Below are positions 1 to 12,135 of a DNA stretch of 64,000 nt, piece after piece (within the stretch, counting starts at the first letter, position 1; every line of letters starts with the position of its first letter). The notes beneath the pieces are model-generated. The model saw nothing but the letters and a program-made list of their open reading frames with translations. It did not search any database and had not been told where the DNA came from. A program made the position numbers and the translations under genes. The stretch comes from Ophioderma brevispina (lineage: Eukaryota > Echinodermata > Ophiuroidea > Amphilepidida > Ophiodermatidae): positions 162,045-226,044 of the forward strand of contig JAMKCH010084967.1 of the NCBI GenBank assembly GCA_023653785.1, written 5' to 3'.

Positions 1-360
1 TTTTTTGTCAGTATCTTGAAAATGGAATGGATTTGAAAGCTGAAATTTAAGGAAGACAATGAGAAAAATACGGCCTTTCATCTGATATCAAAATTGATAC
101 TACTTCCGGGTAAATCAGGGGGTTCCCAAAGATGGTCGGAACAAGCACCTTTAAGAAGAAAGTTAATATTTTTCTCATCACCCCAGTGAAATTTAAGTAC
201 ACATTCTTGCTTCTACTATCCAAATGGCCAGACCGATTTCATTCAAAATTTGTAGTTCGATGTTTTTGGTGACATGCTTCCATGTGTGAGAGAAAATGTC
301 ATGAAAAATCGGACCATGATCGGGTCACCACCTTAAAGAACACCGCCTTAAAGGTGCAAC
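1..360. repeat. Dispersed repeat fragment (copy also in 25-35 kb)
   Basis: This AT-rich stretch shares a 19-base word (TCGGAACAAGCACCTTTAA, at 136-154) with position 25506-25524. It also shares a diverged block at about 207-275 with 33400-33480 and 34908-34985, recognisable by 'cttctactNtccaaatggc' and 'gaccgatttNactcaaaatttg'. It therefore belongs to the same dispersed family as the segmental duplication further right. No open frame of interest is present. The rest, to about 720, is AT-rich sequence with no feature I can name. Confidence 0.55.
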
Positions 361-719
361 GAGAGATTTTGAAGCACCCAAATATTGTATAATAATAGTA
401 AATTCATATAGATTAGACACTCAATAGATTTCTCACCTTGTATATGGCTACAGAAATGTCTTAAAAGAGAGAAAAAGTGACTTTGATTTGCTTAAATTTC
501 AATATAAAAACAATAGGCTGAATTTCGTATTTGCTCCTATACGAAATTAAAAATTTCACAATTTTTGTAACAAAGAAACATTTCTCAGCTTAATCCTTTC
601 AGATGGGGTTATTTTTGATGGAAAGCTTTACATCAGGGCAAAATCAGTACTTTTGATTTTTTTAGGGACACCTAATATGTGAAATCTCTTGTTGCACCTT
701 TAAAGAAATGATAATTAGT

Positions 720-1410
720 GATTATGGGTTTCCAATATAAGCAGTGATTTAGTCAAATCTTGTATTGTTTGGAGTTCTCATGAATTAAATCAAATAGTTG
801 CCCTGTCCCTTCGCATAGCCTTTTTTCTTTAACAGCTGCATTCTCAATAGTACATGTGGTGCCTCATTGTCTATTACGAAAAAACCTGTACTTGCATCGA
901 AGATATGAATTAATCACAAATATGAACACTGTTAATTTCCTGAGTTTGTTCTCCAAATTAAAGCATGCTTTATGTTATTCTCCAATTTTCAATTAGAGTT
1001 GAATGATTTGTTTACTCATATAATAAATGTGGTTTTGCAAGCTATTTTGAGGAGTGTACTTTTCTACTTTTTTATTTTCAATTTGCAGTGAATTGTGAAA
1101 TGTCAGCACAGTTTTCAGCTTATTCACTTCAGGTGTGATTTAACACTTAAGTGCATAAGGTTGTCCATATGGACCTCGGATTTTGTTTTTCGCATGTCTC
1201 ATTTTAATGCAATAACATTTTTGAACAATTTCTTTAGTAATCAAACAACGTTTTAGTTGTGCAACTTTTGATGAAAAAAATTGATATCGTTTCTGAAAAA
1301 AATTAGCCTGGGTCCACCTGATCCACCTTTTGATGCACCATTGGGACGGTCGGTGACAAAAATGATTTTTGTGGGCTGCCAGCATAGCTCAGGATCACTT
1401 TGCAATTTGT
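720..1410. other. No recognisable feature
   Basis: AT-rich noncoding sequence. The short open frames here have no domain, no codon bias and no splice context, and I see no repeat structure. Confidence 0.5.
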
Positions 1411-1415
1411 TGTGC

Positions 1416-1482
1416 ATGTATGTGTGTGTGTATGTATGTGTGTGTGTATGTGTGTGTGTATGTGTGTGTGTATGTGTGTGTC
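1416..1482. repeat. TG/TATG microsatellite
   Basis: A compound microsatellite in which blocks of TG are regularly broken by TATG, giving a higher-order period of about 12 bases (TGTGTGTGTATG). The overlapping Val/Cys- or Thr/His-repeat open frames on both strands are by-products of the dinucleotide. Confidence 0.95.
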
Positions 1483-1489
1483 ACTCAAA

Positions 1490-4400
1490 TGGTTTTTTTT
1501 GAGCGACCTTTTGTGGTTACCAATGCATGTAGACTTATGCTATTATCAAATACAAATAATAATTAAAAATTACTGTTTCATTAATTAATCACATGCTGAT
1601 ATGTTAATTACTTAAAATAGGCCTGGAATCCATTTCCCTGTACAAATGAAGGGTAAAATACATGGGCGGGAGAAAAAAAGAAAGTCTATAAATAAAATAT
1701 TTCAAATCACTAATGTTGGGTTCTAAATAATAAATTTGGTGTATTCTTAACTCAGAATAACCATTAGATTAATTTTTTAGTGCACAATGTTCGAGAAGAA
1801 GCAAAACAAAATGGCTTCTTTTTCTGCATATGGAAATTGTTTCGCCACTATTTCTGAACCAATCAATATTTTTTACATTTTCAGTAATAATGTTTTCTTA
1901 AGATAGTCATTATGTGTGGAAAAATCCAATGGGAAAGTTGTTTTCAGAGGGGGAGTCCACTTGGACCAATGGGAGTGTATATAGAAGTATGCCTACCAAT
2001 GTATTACTAAATGTTAATACAATGTTAGGCATCTAAATATGCAAAAAAAAACTTGTTTCACAAAATGTTGGGGTGCATTTTTCTGAAAATGCCCTTGTGT
2101 TTTTTAAGAAAAAAAGACATTGCTTTTTTCAAGCTTTACAATTTTGAAAACCTGTAGCAACTGCATATTCTTGATTCAGAGACAGCTATTGAAACATTCT
2201 CGAATAAAAAATTCAAAATAAAAAAGCTATCAAGCAGTATGGGACCTCCCTAGCCTCCTCATGTTCTAGATTCAGGAAATCATGTACCACAGCTTCTGAG
2301 AACCTCTCGGTCTTGTTCACCCAGTCAAAGCGCAGATCACACAAATACTGCTTATTTTCTTTTCAGCAACTCAACTGACTTCGAATGACCGCTATGAAAA
2401 AAGTGTAAAATAGATTTGCTCAAGGTACATTTTTGTTTGATTTCGCGTTGTTACCGTCTTTGAAATTGTTTGAAATAGGAGTAATTGGATAGATATATGT
2501 CTAAACTAGCATGATGAAGTCGGTGATGGTTGATATTAAATGTAAAATTATCATTTTTCAAACAAATCAAATGATACAGATTTTAGGTGCAAAGTCGGGT
2601 TAAAAACCAGCCACAAATAATGCTATTGGAAACGGACAGTTCTGATTTTCTCAGTTTTCAAAATTTACAGCATTTTCTTCCATAATACATCAAAATTAAA
2701 TTACAGGAACATACGAACGGTCAAGTCCACGAAAATAACACAAAAATATAATTCAAATGTTTAGGCCCAATTTCTCTGTGTGATTGCTATGTTATCAATC
2801 AATATTGCCATTGTTATAGGCAAGACCGTGGAACTAATTGTGCATGTATTTCCCAGCTCTCCCCACAGCGGGTGAAATGAACACATTGGGAATGACTCGT
2901 GGTATATGGAAATACAATAAAACTTGATCTCGTAAAAGGCCGAAGTAATTCAATATTTGGTATAGTTTTACATCATTTTGGTACCACGAGAAAGCGTTGG
3001 ACACCAATTATTTTTGGCACATAGGAAGCCACATATCTTACCAACAGTTTGCCAGAATCTGTCGGAAACGGTCAGATCCACGGTTTTGTTTGGGGACACT
3101 ACGCGACATATTAAAATTGAATACAGTTTTAAAACAACTGTCATCACATAATTATTTAAGGAATATAAATTTTCTGATATGCTAGGCAAAGAAAAAACAG
3201 ATTTCTTTTCTGGACTCATTTAGCGCTTCTAATATTTGTACCAGGTCCACTTAAAATGGTTCAAATTTAAGCTTTAATTTCAGAAAACTTCGCAAAGATT
3301 CGCCACTGACACTTTGCTTGGGAATTACGCGCTAAGAAATCATGACCTTTGCAGGCACAAAGTGTGACCTGCTGTCTGACTGCACCTCTAGATGTTGCAT
3401 GAGGTCAATTTTGTATTGTTTATTGATAAAATTTTAAAATTTCAAAACAGTCATGTGTGAATCTGATATTGGTTAATGAATTTTCAGGTGAAATATCTGA
3501 TTGACTGACCCTCATTTTGGAGTCAAACAGGCAATATAAGTTTCTTTTTTAAAATTTTATTCAGACTTTTAAGTTTCTGTTTTATGAGGCTACAGAAAGA
3601 GTATTATGCATTAGGTACACCGGAAACTTTTCTCAATACTTCCCATCTTCCCATTTCTATTGAGTTGACAGGCCTGAACCATTCCAAGCATGTTATACTG
3701 TAAGTGATTGATAAACATGCGTGTTGTTGTCAATAAACTGCAATGTCGGAAATTAACAGAAAAATATATTAGTCTGATGGCACTATTGGGAATGTTGATT
3801 TCCTGAACCCCAAGATTGTTTGCCATAAAGCGGTTTTTGTTATTCTTCAAATATCGTATCACTAGTTCAATCTCAGTGCACTTTCATAACTGGAACATAT
3901 CGTTATTGCGTTGTGTATAGAAGAAAGAAAAAACGGCAGAAGAGCTTTCAGCCTCCAAAGCCGTCTGTTGGTCTTGACGGCATTTCTCGCGGACTCGCCG
4001 TGGCGCGCTAAATTTAGAACCCAACTCCGTGCGGTCTTCCCAATTATAACTTATACACCCTCCAAGTGCAATGTTTATATATGATACAATTGAATTGTGG
4101 ACGCTCTGATTGAATTCCCTCAGGTCCCTAATTTTTGTCACAAGGTATTAATTGCCCCATCTATCCACAAGAAAGTGTCGGTAATATTGCCCATTGAATT
4201 AGTCGCGGACACAAATACCTCAACCGGGCCTTCGTCTGAATGGTGGCGTTGGCTGAATGGCAAACCTTTGGCGTGACGGCTGAACGCAAGTTTGTGTTTT
4301 GCGAAGGTCTTACATAAGGTATTAAGACAATCTTTATCTTGCCATCCCTGTAATTATTTTGTCGGGTCGCCTTAGCTACCCGCTATAGAAACCACTGCTC

Positions 4401-4780
4401 TCAAATTGCGAAGGAGTCTATTTCTATAGGCTGAAGGGTTCATTTCATTAAATGTTTTCTTTTATGAAATGACTACGCGTATATATTAACTTTGAGTTTT
4501 TTAGTGTTGGGTGTTTGTGTAAGCGATGCAATTTCAGACAAGAATACAGCATTGCATGTTTGAATGGCTTAAAAAGCATTTCTTTGATTTTTCCTGTGAA
4601 GACTTGCTTTTGATGGGAGTTTGGTTAAAACCGTGCAGGGATAGATGCCAGGGTGAAGTAACAAATAATGAGAGTTTAAAAGTAAAAGAAGTGATCACAG
4701 AGGCCACGTAGAGTTAATCTACGGTGATTGAAGCTTTACTCCATGTATTTGTGGTTGATATTATTAAGACGAAGTTTTAG
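1490..4780. other. Long AT-rich stretch without a supported gene
   Basis: Mostly AT-rich noncoding DNA. A slightly GC- and CpG-richer patch lies at about 3950-4290. It includes an 85-codon minus-strand frame (4141 to 3884) with a charged middle section, but no start context, splice signal or family resemblance that I can identify. I would not annotate it as a gene. No repeat is evident in the remainder. Confidence 0.4.
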
Positions 4781-4787
4781 GTACATC

Positions 4788-5975
4788 TTTATTTGAAAAG
4801 ACCGGAAGGTTAACCTACATTAATTAAAGCTTAAAATTTGAGGATTAGTTTAACACCTTTTGCGCCCAATTGGGCGTTTTTTCTATTTTCTTTATTTGAA
4901 ATGATAGGAAGGTGTACCTATGTTAATTTAACAAACGAATGGGGCTACGGAAGAATATTTAAAAAAACAGCTTATAATTTGGGGATTCATTTTTAACACT
5001 TTTGCGCCCACTGGGCGTTTTTTTTTCTATTTTCTTTATTTGAATGATCGGAAGGTGTAACCTATGTTCAATTAAAGCTTATAACTTGGGGTTCAGTTTT
5101 AACACATTTTGCTCCCAATTGGCGTTTTTTTTATTCTATTTTCTTTTTGAAAGGACAGGAAGGTGTAACCTATGTTGAAATTTAAACAAAGCCCCCTTTT
5201 TTTTTTAAATTTAAAAAACCTTGGGGATTCAGTTTTGTCCATACATTTTTTCGCCCATTGGGCGTTTTTTCTATTTTCTTTATTTAAAATGATGGAAGGT
5301 GTAACCGATTTTAAATTAACAGGTTTATAACTTGTGGATCAGTTTTATAACCCACTTTGCGCCCAATTGGGCGTTTTTTCTATTTTCTTTATATTTGAAA
5401 TGCCGGAAGGTTAACTTACCTAAATTTTAATTAAGCTTATCACTTGGTGATTCAGTTTTAACACATTTTGCTCCCAATTGGGCGTTTTTTCTATTTTCTT
5501 TATTTGAAATGACAGGAAGGTATACCTCTGTTAAATTACGTTTATAACTTGGGGATTCAGTTTCACACATTTTTGGGCCCCATTGGGCGTGTTTCTATGT
5601 TCTTTATTTGAAATGACAGGAAGCTGTAACCTATGTTAAATTACAGCTTATAACTTGGGCATCAGTTTTTTAACACATTTTGCGCCCATGGACGTTTTTT
5701 CCTATTTTCTTATTGAATGCTTAGGAAGGTGTAACCTTGTTAAATTAAAGCTTATAAAACGTGGGCATTCAGTTTAAAAACACATTTTTGCGCCAATTGG
5801 GCGTTTTTTTCATTTTCTTTATTTGAAATGACAGGAAGGTGTAACCTAATGTTCATTAAAAGCTTATAACTTGGGGATTCAGTTCAACACATTTTGTGGC
5901 GGCCCAATTGGGCGTTTTTTCCTATTTTCTTATTTGAAATGACCGGAAGGTGTAATCTATGTAAAATTAAAGCTA
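4788..5975. repeat. Minisatellite, about 110-bp unit, palindromic core
   Basis: About ten head-to-tail units. Each has the order 'gaaatgacaggaaggtgtaa', an AT-rich segment with 'aaagcttataacttgggga', 'ttcagttttaacacatttt', then the palindrome CGCCCAATTGGGCG followed at once by a run of T and 'ctattttctttattt'. The cores lie near 4872, 5013, 5122, 5261, 5371, 5481, 5585, 5691, 5801 and 5911, so spacing is about 104-141 bases. Units differ mainly by one- or two-base indels and by erosion of the palindrome arms. No coding capacity. Confidence 0.93.
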
Positions 5976-5979
5976 TTAA

Positions 5980-6960
5980 CTATGTGAGTCAAATGTCCAC
6001 CCCAATTTCACCGGTCAACGGGAGATCGGTTGTAAACCAAGGTGATTGGTCTAATGAAATCTTATGCTCATGTCTCAAACCTCTACTTTAAATCATTTTA
6101 ATGGATTTCTTTTTTATACAGTTTTCTGTAATAAATTGCAACTTAACTAGAAACCAGCTACTCCTTTAAATGCTTTTTAATGTTGTTCTTATTTCTTGTA
6201 AATATGCCTGGCGACCCTACAATTTTTTTTTTAAGTAACTGTTTAATAATTGATACCGAATCAGGATGTTATCATTGTTCCAGATCTACTCGGCTTCACC
6301 TCCCGGCCCACTGGCCTGTGCGTTTTTGCCCCGTGGCATTGACGTCATCGTTTCATTATGCTTTCATGTGTCTTTTGTGTTCTTTTCAACAATTTGGGGG
6401 TGTCTTCATAAATAGACGCTGCATTTTGGTGTTAATTTTGCAGCTAGTAGGAATGGTGAGAAAGGACTTGCAAATATTTTATGCTCAGTTACATAATGGA
6501 AAATTGCAACCTTTAGTGTGTTATTACTATAATAGTCTAAACTATCAGTTGGTAACATGTAGCTCACGTACTCCATATAGTGTACAATAGGGTAATCAAT
6601 AAAATGCAGGGCTGAAACATAAAGTCGTATATTTTATTGCCGTTTATTCATCCTAGCTTGATTTAAGATTATTGTGGGTCTTACGTATGTCTTAAGTGTA
6701 TGTAAAAGTGCATACTATGTTATTACTTCTGTTCTTGCTCTTTCTCTGAAGCTTTTCAAAATATATGTTGACACACGATTAAAGGAGCTGCTCTTAATTC
6801 ATCTGCCTTATGTTTAATTGGGATAGCATCCAATAAAGTTGAAGTAGCATTATCCCATAGATAACATTTTTATCTGATCTATATCTAATGACCAGGTTAC
6901 GCCTATAAGCCATCAGCGGCTTTGTTTTGTGCCTTCTAAGAGCTTTCCTGCTTTTGTTAT
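5980..6960. other. No supported gene; isolated CRE-like site
   Basis: A 136-codon open frame (6180-6590, plus strand) is present but has no recognisable domain, repeat or codon bias. It is probably chance in unconstrained DNA. A full CRE palindrome TGACGTCA occurs at about 6342. The flanks are AT-rich. Confidence 0.35.
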
Positions 6961-6964
6961 CAAT

Positions 6965-7310
6965 CCCCCCCCCCCCGGCCGAAAAGGGCATGGGGGATTT
7001 TGCAACAGCAGATTCCTTATGCGTGTGTGTCATAAGCCCCATAGACCAAATTTCAGAAATTTGCTGTCGTCCCAAAATTTTCCTCTATTCCCTATATCCA
7101 TAACTCCCACAGACCAAAATAGAATTTTGATGTGTTCCACATAAGACCGTAGAGCAAATATCAGAATTTGCTGCATTCCCCATATGACTGATGACAACAT
7201 TTCAGAATTTTGCTACATTCTCCATAAGACCGATTGGAGAATGAACTTTGCTGTATTTCCCATAAGACTCATGACTCATAGACCATGTTTTTGTTATATT
7301 CTCCATGGAA
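6965..7310. repeat. Degenerate tandem repeat, about 55-60 bp
   Basis: After a C-run at 6966-6977, about five diverged units recur. They share 'catagaccaaatttcagaa', 'tttgctgcattcccca' and 'taagaccg' in the same order (for example near 7036, 7110, 7155, 7200 and 7250). A G/C-rich mirror motif (GGGGAAGAGCCCCTGG) follows at about 7328-7343. A related motif occurs near 20005. Confidence 0.65.
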
Positions 7311-8064
7311 GAAGCAGGCTGTGAGCAGGGGAAGAGCCCCTGGTGGGGGTCGAGGGAAATATATGTATTTTCAGACAAATTTAGCATTATTTTGAACCAT
7401 TTTGGTGCAATCTGAAGACTATAATTATTACAGCTGCAAAATTCTTATTTCTTTTTTCGACCTCATGATTCCATTGGATGTGCTTCTACTTTAAGTGTGT
7501 ACATTACTTGCATACATGGGTTGCATGAATTTCAAGTTTAGGGTCTCTTTAAAAAAATACAAAAAATCAAAAACAAAAAGCAGTGTGTTATATACTTGTA
7601 AATCAATATAATGTTCAAGGCTTTGTTGCTCATTAACTTTCTTATTTGACATGGGATACTATGGTATAAGTCACTTTTTCAAAAGTAGCATATGTTCTTT
7701 TATATTCTCCCAAAAATAAATAGTTAAATGTCTCTGATGTCAAGCAGTTTAATTCTTATTTTTTCACATGTTTCATGCTCACTATTGCCGGACAGGCCTT
7801 GTGGTGGGATGTTTTGATTAAGACTGCATGCTGTTAATGATTTTTGAGGCTTGAATTAGGATCGGAACAGACCGTGTTATATTGAGCGGAACTCTAGGGA
7901 AACAAAATCAATAGATTTCTGTGTAGAAACTGCATGTAATAACAGAAAACAGTAGCCGGGGTATTTAAGACAAATTCTAGAGATGCTTTTGCAGGGCATC
8001 ATGTTCAGGGAAGAAAATGTTGACTGCAAGGACAAGTTGAAGTTGAAAATGGATGGGAGTGTTA

Positions 8065-8335
8065 GTCTTTAAAGGTGCATATCTTGATTTTAGCACCTAC
8101 TGTTTTATTTCACAGCTGTTTGAAAATCTTATTTATTATGGCAAAAGGAGAATAAAACAAAAAATATCGACGGCGACACACTTTTGACAACTGATTTGGT
8201 TTTTTATTCCACTAACTACATCCTGTGTAAATTTGACGAAATTTCATTGCGAGCAAATATGATTTTTCATAAAAAATCTAGTTTTACATGTGTTTCTATG
8301 GGGAATAGACATAGAGGGTGCTATAACTTAAGGTA
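8065..8335. repeat. Left half of a dispersed repeat split by an insertion
   Basis: This block, recognisable by 'acagctgtttgaaaatctta', 'cggcgacacacttttgacaa' and 'aaaaatctagttttacatg', matches 51205-51430 with many small differences. At 51205-51620 the block runs on into the sequence that here resumes only at about 9990-10095. The intervening 8336-9930 is therefore absent from the other copy. Confidence 0.65.
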
Positions 8336-9930
8336 GAGTCACACAGAAGACAGCTCCCGACCCAACCACTTCCCGACTACACAAGAACGCATTTTTTTTT
8401 CAAAATCGGCTAGTCTTGTTCAAACGTGCAAAATTTACCATTTTTATCCCGACCAGGGATGATTAGTCTGCGAGTATCCCCGTCATCAACGAGACAAGGG
8501 ATGCTGAAACGCCAAGCAGTAGGCGACAGCATCATGAAATCAACAAGATCCAGCATGTTTAATTGGTGACGCCACTTGTTCAGTCCCCGATTAGTCGCCG
8601 ACCTTGAAGCGATGGCACAAGTTGTGACATGTCGCTGTCAAGACTGCTCGTCGATTGGTCGGCGAGTTGTTGACGCCAAGAAAGGTACCGTCACATGAGG
8701 ACAACCCGCGACGCGACCCGACCCAACCTCTTCTCAACTAGACAAGACCACATTCTTTCAAAATCGGCTGCAGTCTTGTTCAAATTACAAGACAAGAGAT
8801 GCTCAATCGCCGAGCAGTAGGTGATCAAGCAGTCCACTTGTTCAGTTCTCAATCAGTCGCAGACCTTAAACACAGCACCAAGTTGCCTGTCAAGACTGCA
8901 AGTCGGCGACTTATCGTCTGTAGTTGCCGAGTGTAGTTTAGTCGCCACAATTATCATGTCCCGGTTCTTGCATGTCTCTCATGGCTGGAGCAGACTCATT
9001 GCCGACAACTTTCCAACTGCCACATAAACCAATCATGATGCGCACCAAACTCATCGGTACCGCTTCCAAGTCAACCTTCCCGATGCCAAACCCGCCACAA
9101 TTTTTTAAGCTGCCAAGAAAAAATCGTGCGGGTTTTTTTTTCCAAAGTTGCCATGTTTAGGCAATCAAAGTTTCCACTTTAGCATCAATGCTTTCCAACT
9201 TGGGATGGGAAACCGACTAACCTAAAAGACAGAAGGAAGATAGCAAGACGAACTATGCTCAGAAGATCGTCAGGGTCAGATAGCATCCCAGCAGAAAAAA
9301 AAAAGTTTTCCCTTTTTTTTTTTTCCACATCCGGCCTATCATCTCGCGCCTAAATCACACCCCACAAGTTATATTAAACCAACTGGCAAAAAGGATTTCT
9401 ATCTGACAATCAATATTTCCACACACTAGTAAATGACTGGAACTCTCTCCCGGAACATATTATCAACATCAAACGGAAATAACATCCTTCAAGTCAGCAG
9501 GGAGTGCGTGAGCTAACATCAATTCAGCCAGCATCAAGCAACCAATAAGTACTTTACATTACGCACAACTATCCCTCTCATTGGCTTCAATCAGGAAGTG
9601 TTGAGAGCATTTTCCAGATCCAGATCCACATGCCCCGACCAACAAGACGCAGAAGACTGTACAGGACAGTCCCAGGAATGGCCAAAAACTAACCGAAAAG
9701 GAAAATGCTCACATTTTCGAAAAATGGCCAATCGGCACCAAGTCTTGAGCAGTGCTTGAAGCGTTTTTCTAGCAAATAATGGGTAGGACTACAGACGACT
9801 GTACAGAAACAGGCCCACAGACCTTGCCAGAACTACACATGTAAAAGAAAAATGCTCACGATTTTCAAAACATTGCCAATCGGCACCAGACTGGGAGCAG
9901 TCTGGAAGTAGTGGTTTTCTTAGCCAACAT
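8336..9930. mobile_element. Possible inserted repeat block with internal duplications
   Basis: CpG-richer than its surroundings and internally repetitive. The motif 'cgacccaacc.ctt.tc.acta.acaaga' with 'caaaatcggct..agtcttgttcaaa' occurs at 8358-8432 and again at 8710-8785. 'gaaaatgctcac.attttc.aaa' followed by 'tggccaatcggcacca' occurs at 9700-9742 and 9849-9888. No clear terminal inverted repeats and no coding region of note. Its absence from the copy at 51205-51620 suggests an insertion, although a deletion there is also possible. Confidence 0.4.
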
Positions 9931-9989
9931 AAAATCGGCTTGTGATGAGACTATTGACCCTTTGTAGCCAATATGGCAGATTACAGCAA

Positions 9990-10095
9990 GGTAATAGGTC
10001 TTGCAGGTCTCCCCTTATATTCAGTTGTCAATTGTGTCCACCTTGCTTAAAAATGTTTTTAACTCCAAAAATAAAAGAGACAATTTGCATGGGGG
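9990..10095. repeat. Right half of the split dispersed repeat
   Basis: Recognisable by 'ggtctccccttatattcagt' and 'aaaataaaagagacaatttg'. It corresponds to about 51525-51605, where it directly follows the left-half homology. Confidence 0.55.
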
Positions 10096-10154
10096 ACCAA
10101 CCAAGCTGCGATTTACGATCACTGATATTCTTGAGAAAGCTTATTCCCAAAATA

Positions 10155-10322
10155 GTATATAATATTGAATGGCGTTGAGTATGAATACAAGAATATATTG
10201 CACGAGCTAGGAAAAATATTGTACGAGACAAAGACGAGTACAATATTTTCTAGCAGAGTGCAATATATTCTTGTATCATACGAAATTGTTGTTATTTAAA
10301 AAATTAATTCAATATTATATTA
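10155..10322. mobile_element. Small foldback element with near-perfect hairpin
   Basis: The inner arms are about 45 bases: 10181-10224 (tacaagaatatattgcac, then gctag.aaaatattgtac) against 10238-10281, around a 13-base loop. Pairing is nearly complete apart from a few single-base mismatches and bulges. A weaker outer pairing joins 'tataatattgaat' near 10158-10170 with 'attcaatattata' near 10306-10319. The size and structure fit a foldback MITE. The hairpin could also be read as a small-RNA precursor shape, but nothing else supports that. Confidence 0.75.
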
Positions 10323-10704
10323 TTAATATCATGCTGACTCAAAGTCAAACCTTTGCTGTTCGACAGTGTTGTAGTACAAAAGTACCAGTCAGTCAAAAAT
10401 GACCGGAGGCGATAAATATTCAAAATAATATAACGTATTAAATCCCGGGGGATTTTCCGTAAAATGTACAATACAAAGATAGGATTTTCTTGTCCCCTTG
10501 CACCACTCGGAACCTGAGATAAATAATAATAGTTGATACGATCTTGTGGTTTGATGTATGAGCAAAGGCATGTCGTATAGACCACTGTATTGTAATCTTT
10601 GTCTGTTACAGATAGAAAATACAAAATTGTGAATTTTTACAGTACGACCAAATTTGCACATAAGACTAGGCCACATGTGCCATTACTTAGGCTAACATTT
10701 CAAG

Positions 10705-11710
10705 ATTATTTATAAGACAGCATTCAAGCTTTGACTTACGTTTAGGGGACACGGGTGTGAAAAAAAAAAATATTAGGGTAAAAAAAGTCAAAACAAACAC
10801 AGTCAAAATTCTTGATTCGTAAATGTTTCTAAGGGTTAAAACATCTATATTTTCAGATTTTTGACACTTTTAAAACCCCCATATTTTCACTTATTTTGAG
10901 AAAAATTCATTTTTGTGGCCAATTTAGCCAAAAATGGCCGTTTCGGGGGTGACAAAAAAATTTACTTGCTTAATTTCCCTGGAGTGTATGAACATGAAAA
11001 ACAACTAGTAGTGACATTTCTTTAGCCTAATCTTGTGACAGGGGTGACTTTGTAATCTTCAAATAATTAAATGGGATCAATCTATTCTGTATTTTTGAGG
11101 TAACAGGGTTAGAAAGTCGGCCGTCAGGGTGACAATTGATTTGGGCAAAAATGCCATTTTCGCACCATTTGTGATTGAAAAGGCCATAACCCCTCAATGG
11201 TATGAGCTATGGTGATGCTTTCTGTGTCTTTTGTTTCAGTATTTCATAGCTAAATAGTTATATAAGACTTGGACAAGTTGAATGTACTGAAAAAAAAAAT
11301 AAGTAGTAATATGTTACCCCACCCCTAAACTTCCGGAGGGTGTGAAAAAAAATAAAAGGCCTTCGCAAAAAAAATAAGTCATTCAAAAATGGGAGGTCGA
11401 AGCTAAACAATATAAAATTGCTATAGCCAAGACCTCCCTCTAGGGCAAGTTATATTTTGTTAGCCTGAAAGTCCCAGTTTTTGAAGGACTGATTTTTTTT
11501 GCGGCCGCGATTCTGCTAAAATTGAGGACTTCGGGCAGAAAGCCCAGAAATATGCCTGTTTACAGTTGCGTTATTTCAGATTCCTTTCGACCACTAAAAT
11601 TTCACTCTAGAAAATGGTATTTTAAGTAGGATATTTTCCCTTTAAGTTTCCACCATTATGTCCACCAAATGTAAGTCAAAGCTTGAACGCTTTGTCATAA
11701 AAAATATCAC
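10705..11710. mobile_element. Non-autonomous element, about 1 kb, terminal inverted repeats
   Basis: The left end carries 'ttcaagctttgacttacgtt' followed by 'taggggaca' (from 10723). The right end carries the reverse complement, 'tgtccaccaaatgtaagtca' followed by 'aagcttgaac' (11660-11689). The match continues outward over an AT-rich segment. The interior is noncoding with G-rich and A-rich runs and many short tracts around 'gggtgac'. No transposase-like frame is seen. The superfamily is not assignable from the ends alone. Confidence 0.65.
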
Positions 11711-12130
11711 TTTTTTAGGTAGGTCTGGGGGACGAGGTTGTGGATCACGAAATGCCCCTTTGCTTTATTATAGTAACAGTTGTAGGTTTGACGTCATCCC
11801 AATGAACACATTTTTGCTTTATATGCAATTCTTGTGAATAATTATATACACAACCATTTAGTTCATGCATAATAATGAAGTAAAGTGTTTGGAAGTTGAA
11901 TACATGCGTGTTGACGTTATATACTACCTATATGCCTATTGCTAAATCAGAAAATAAAAAAAAAAAAACATAAAAAATCAGATTTGGCATGTCTGTATCA
12001 AATTTAAAATATTTTAACTCTTTTGGGTAGATTACTGATAGTGTTTTTTTCAGGAAACTAAACTCAACACTTTTGAAATGCGTTAAACATGTAGGAATTT
12101 AAGCTTCAACATGCAAGTGTTTAACTGCTC
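11711..12130. other. No recognisable feature
   Basis: AT-rich noncoding sequence between two mobile elements. Contains one TGACGTCA word near 11791. Confidence 0.4.
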
Positions 12131-12135
12131 ACCTT

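Noticed and set aside
1281..1566. Val/Cys-rich frames around 1400-1500 on both strands
   Set aside because: Direct translation of the TG microsatellite.
4872..4890. Reading the palindrome-plus-T-run as bacterial intrinsic terminators
   Set aside because: The context is eukaryotic and the motif is repeated in a minisatellite with no gene upstream of each copy.
6180..6590. 136-codon plus-strand frame
   Set aside because: No homologous motif, no bias in codon use, no splice or start context, and flanked by AT-rich noncoding DNA.
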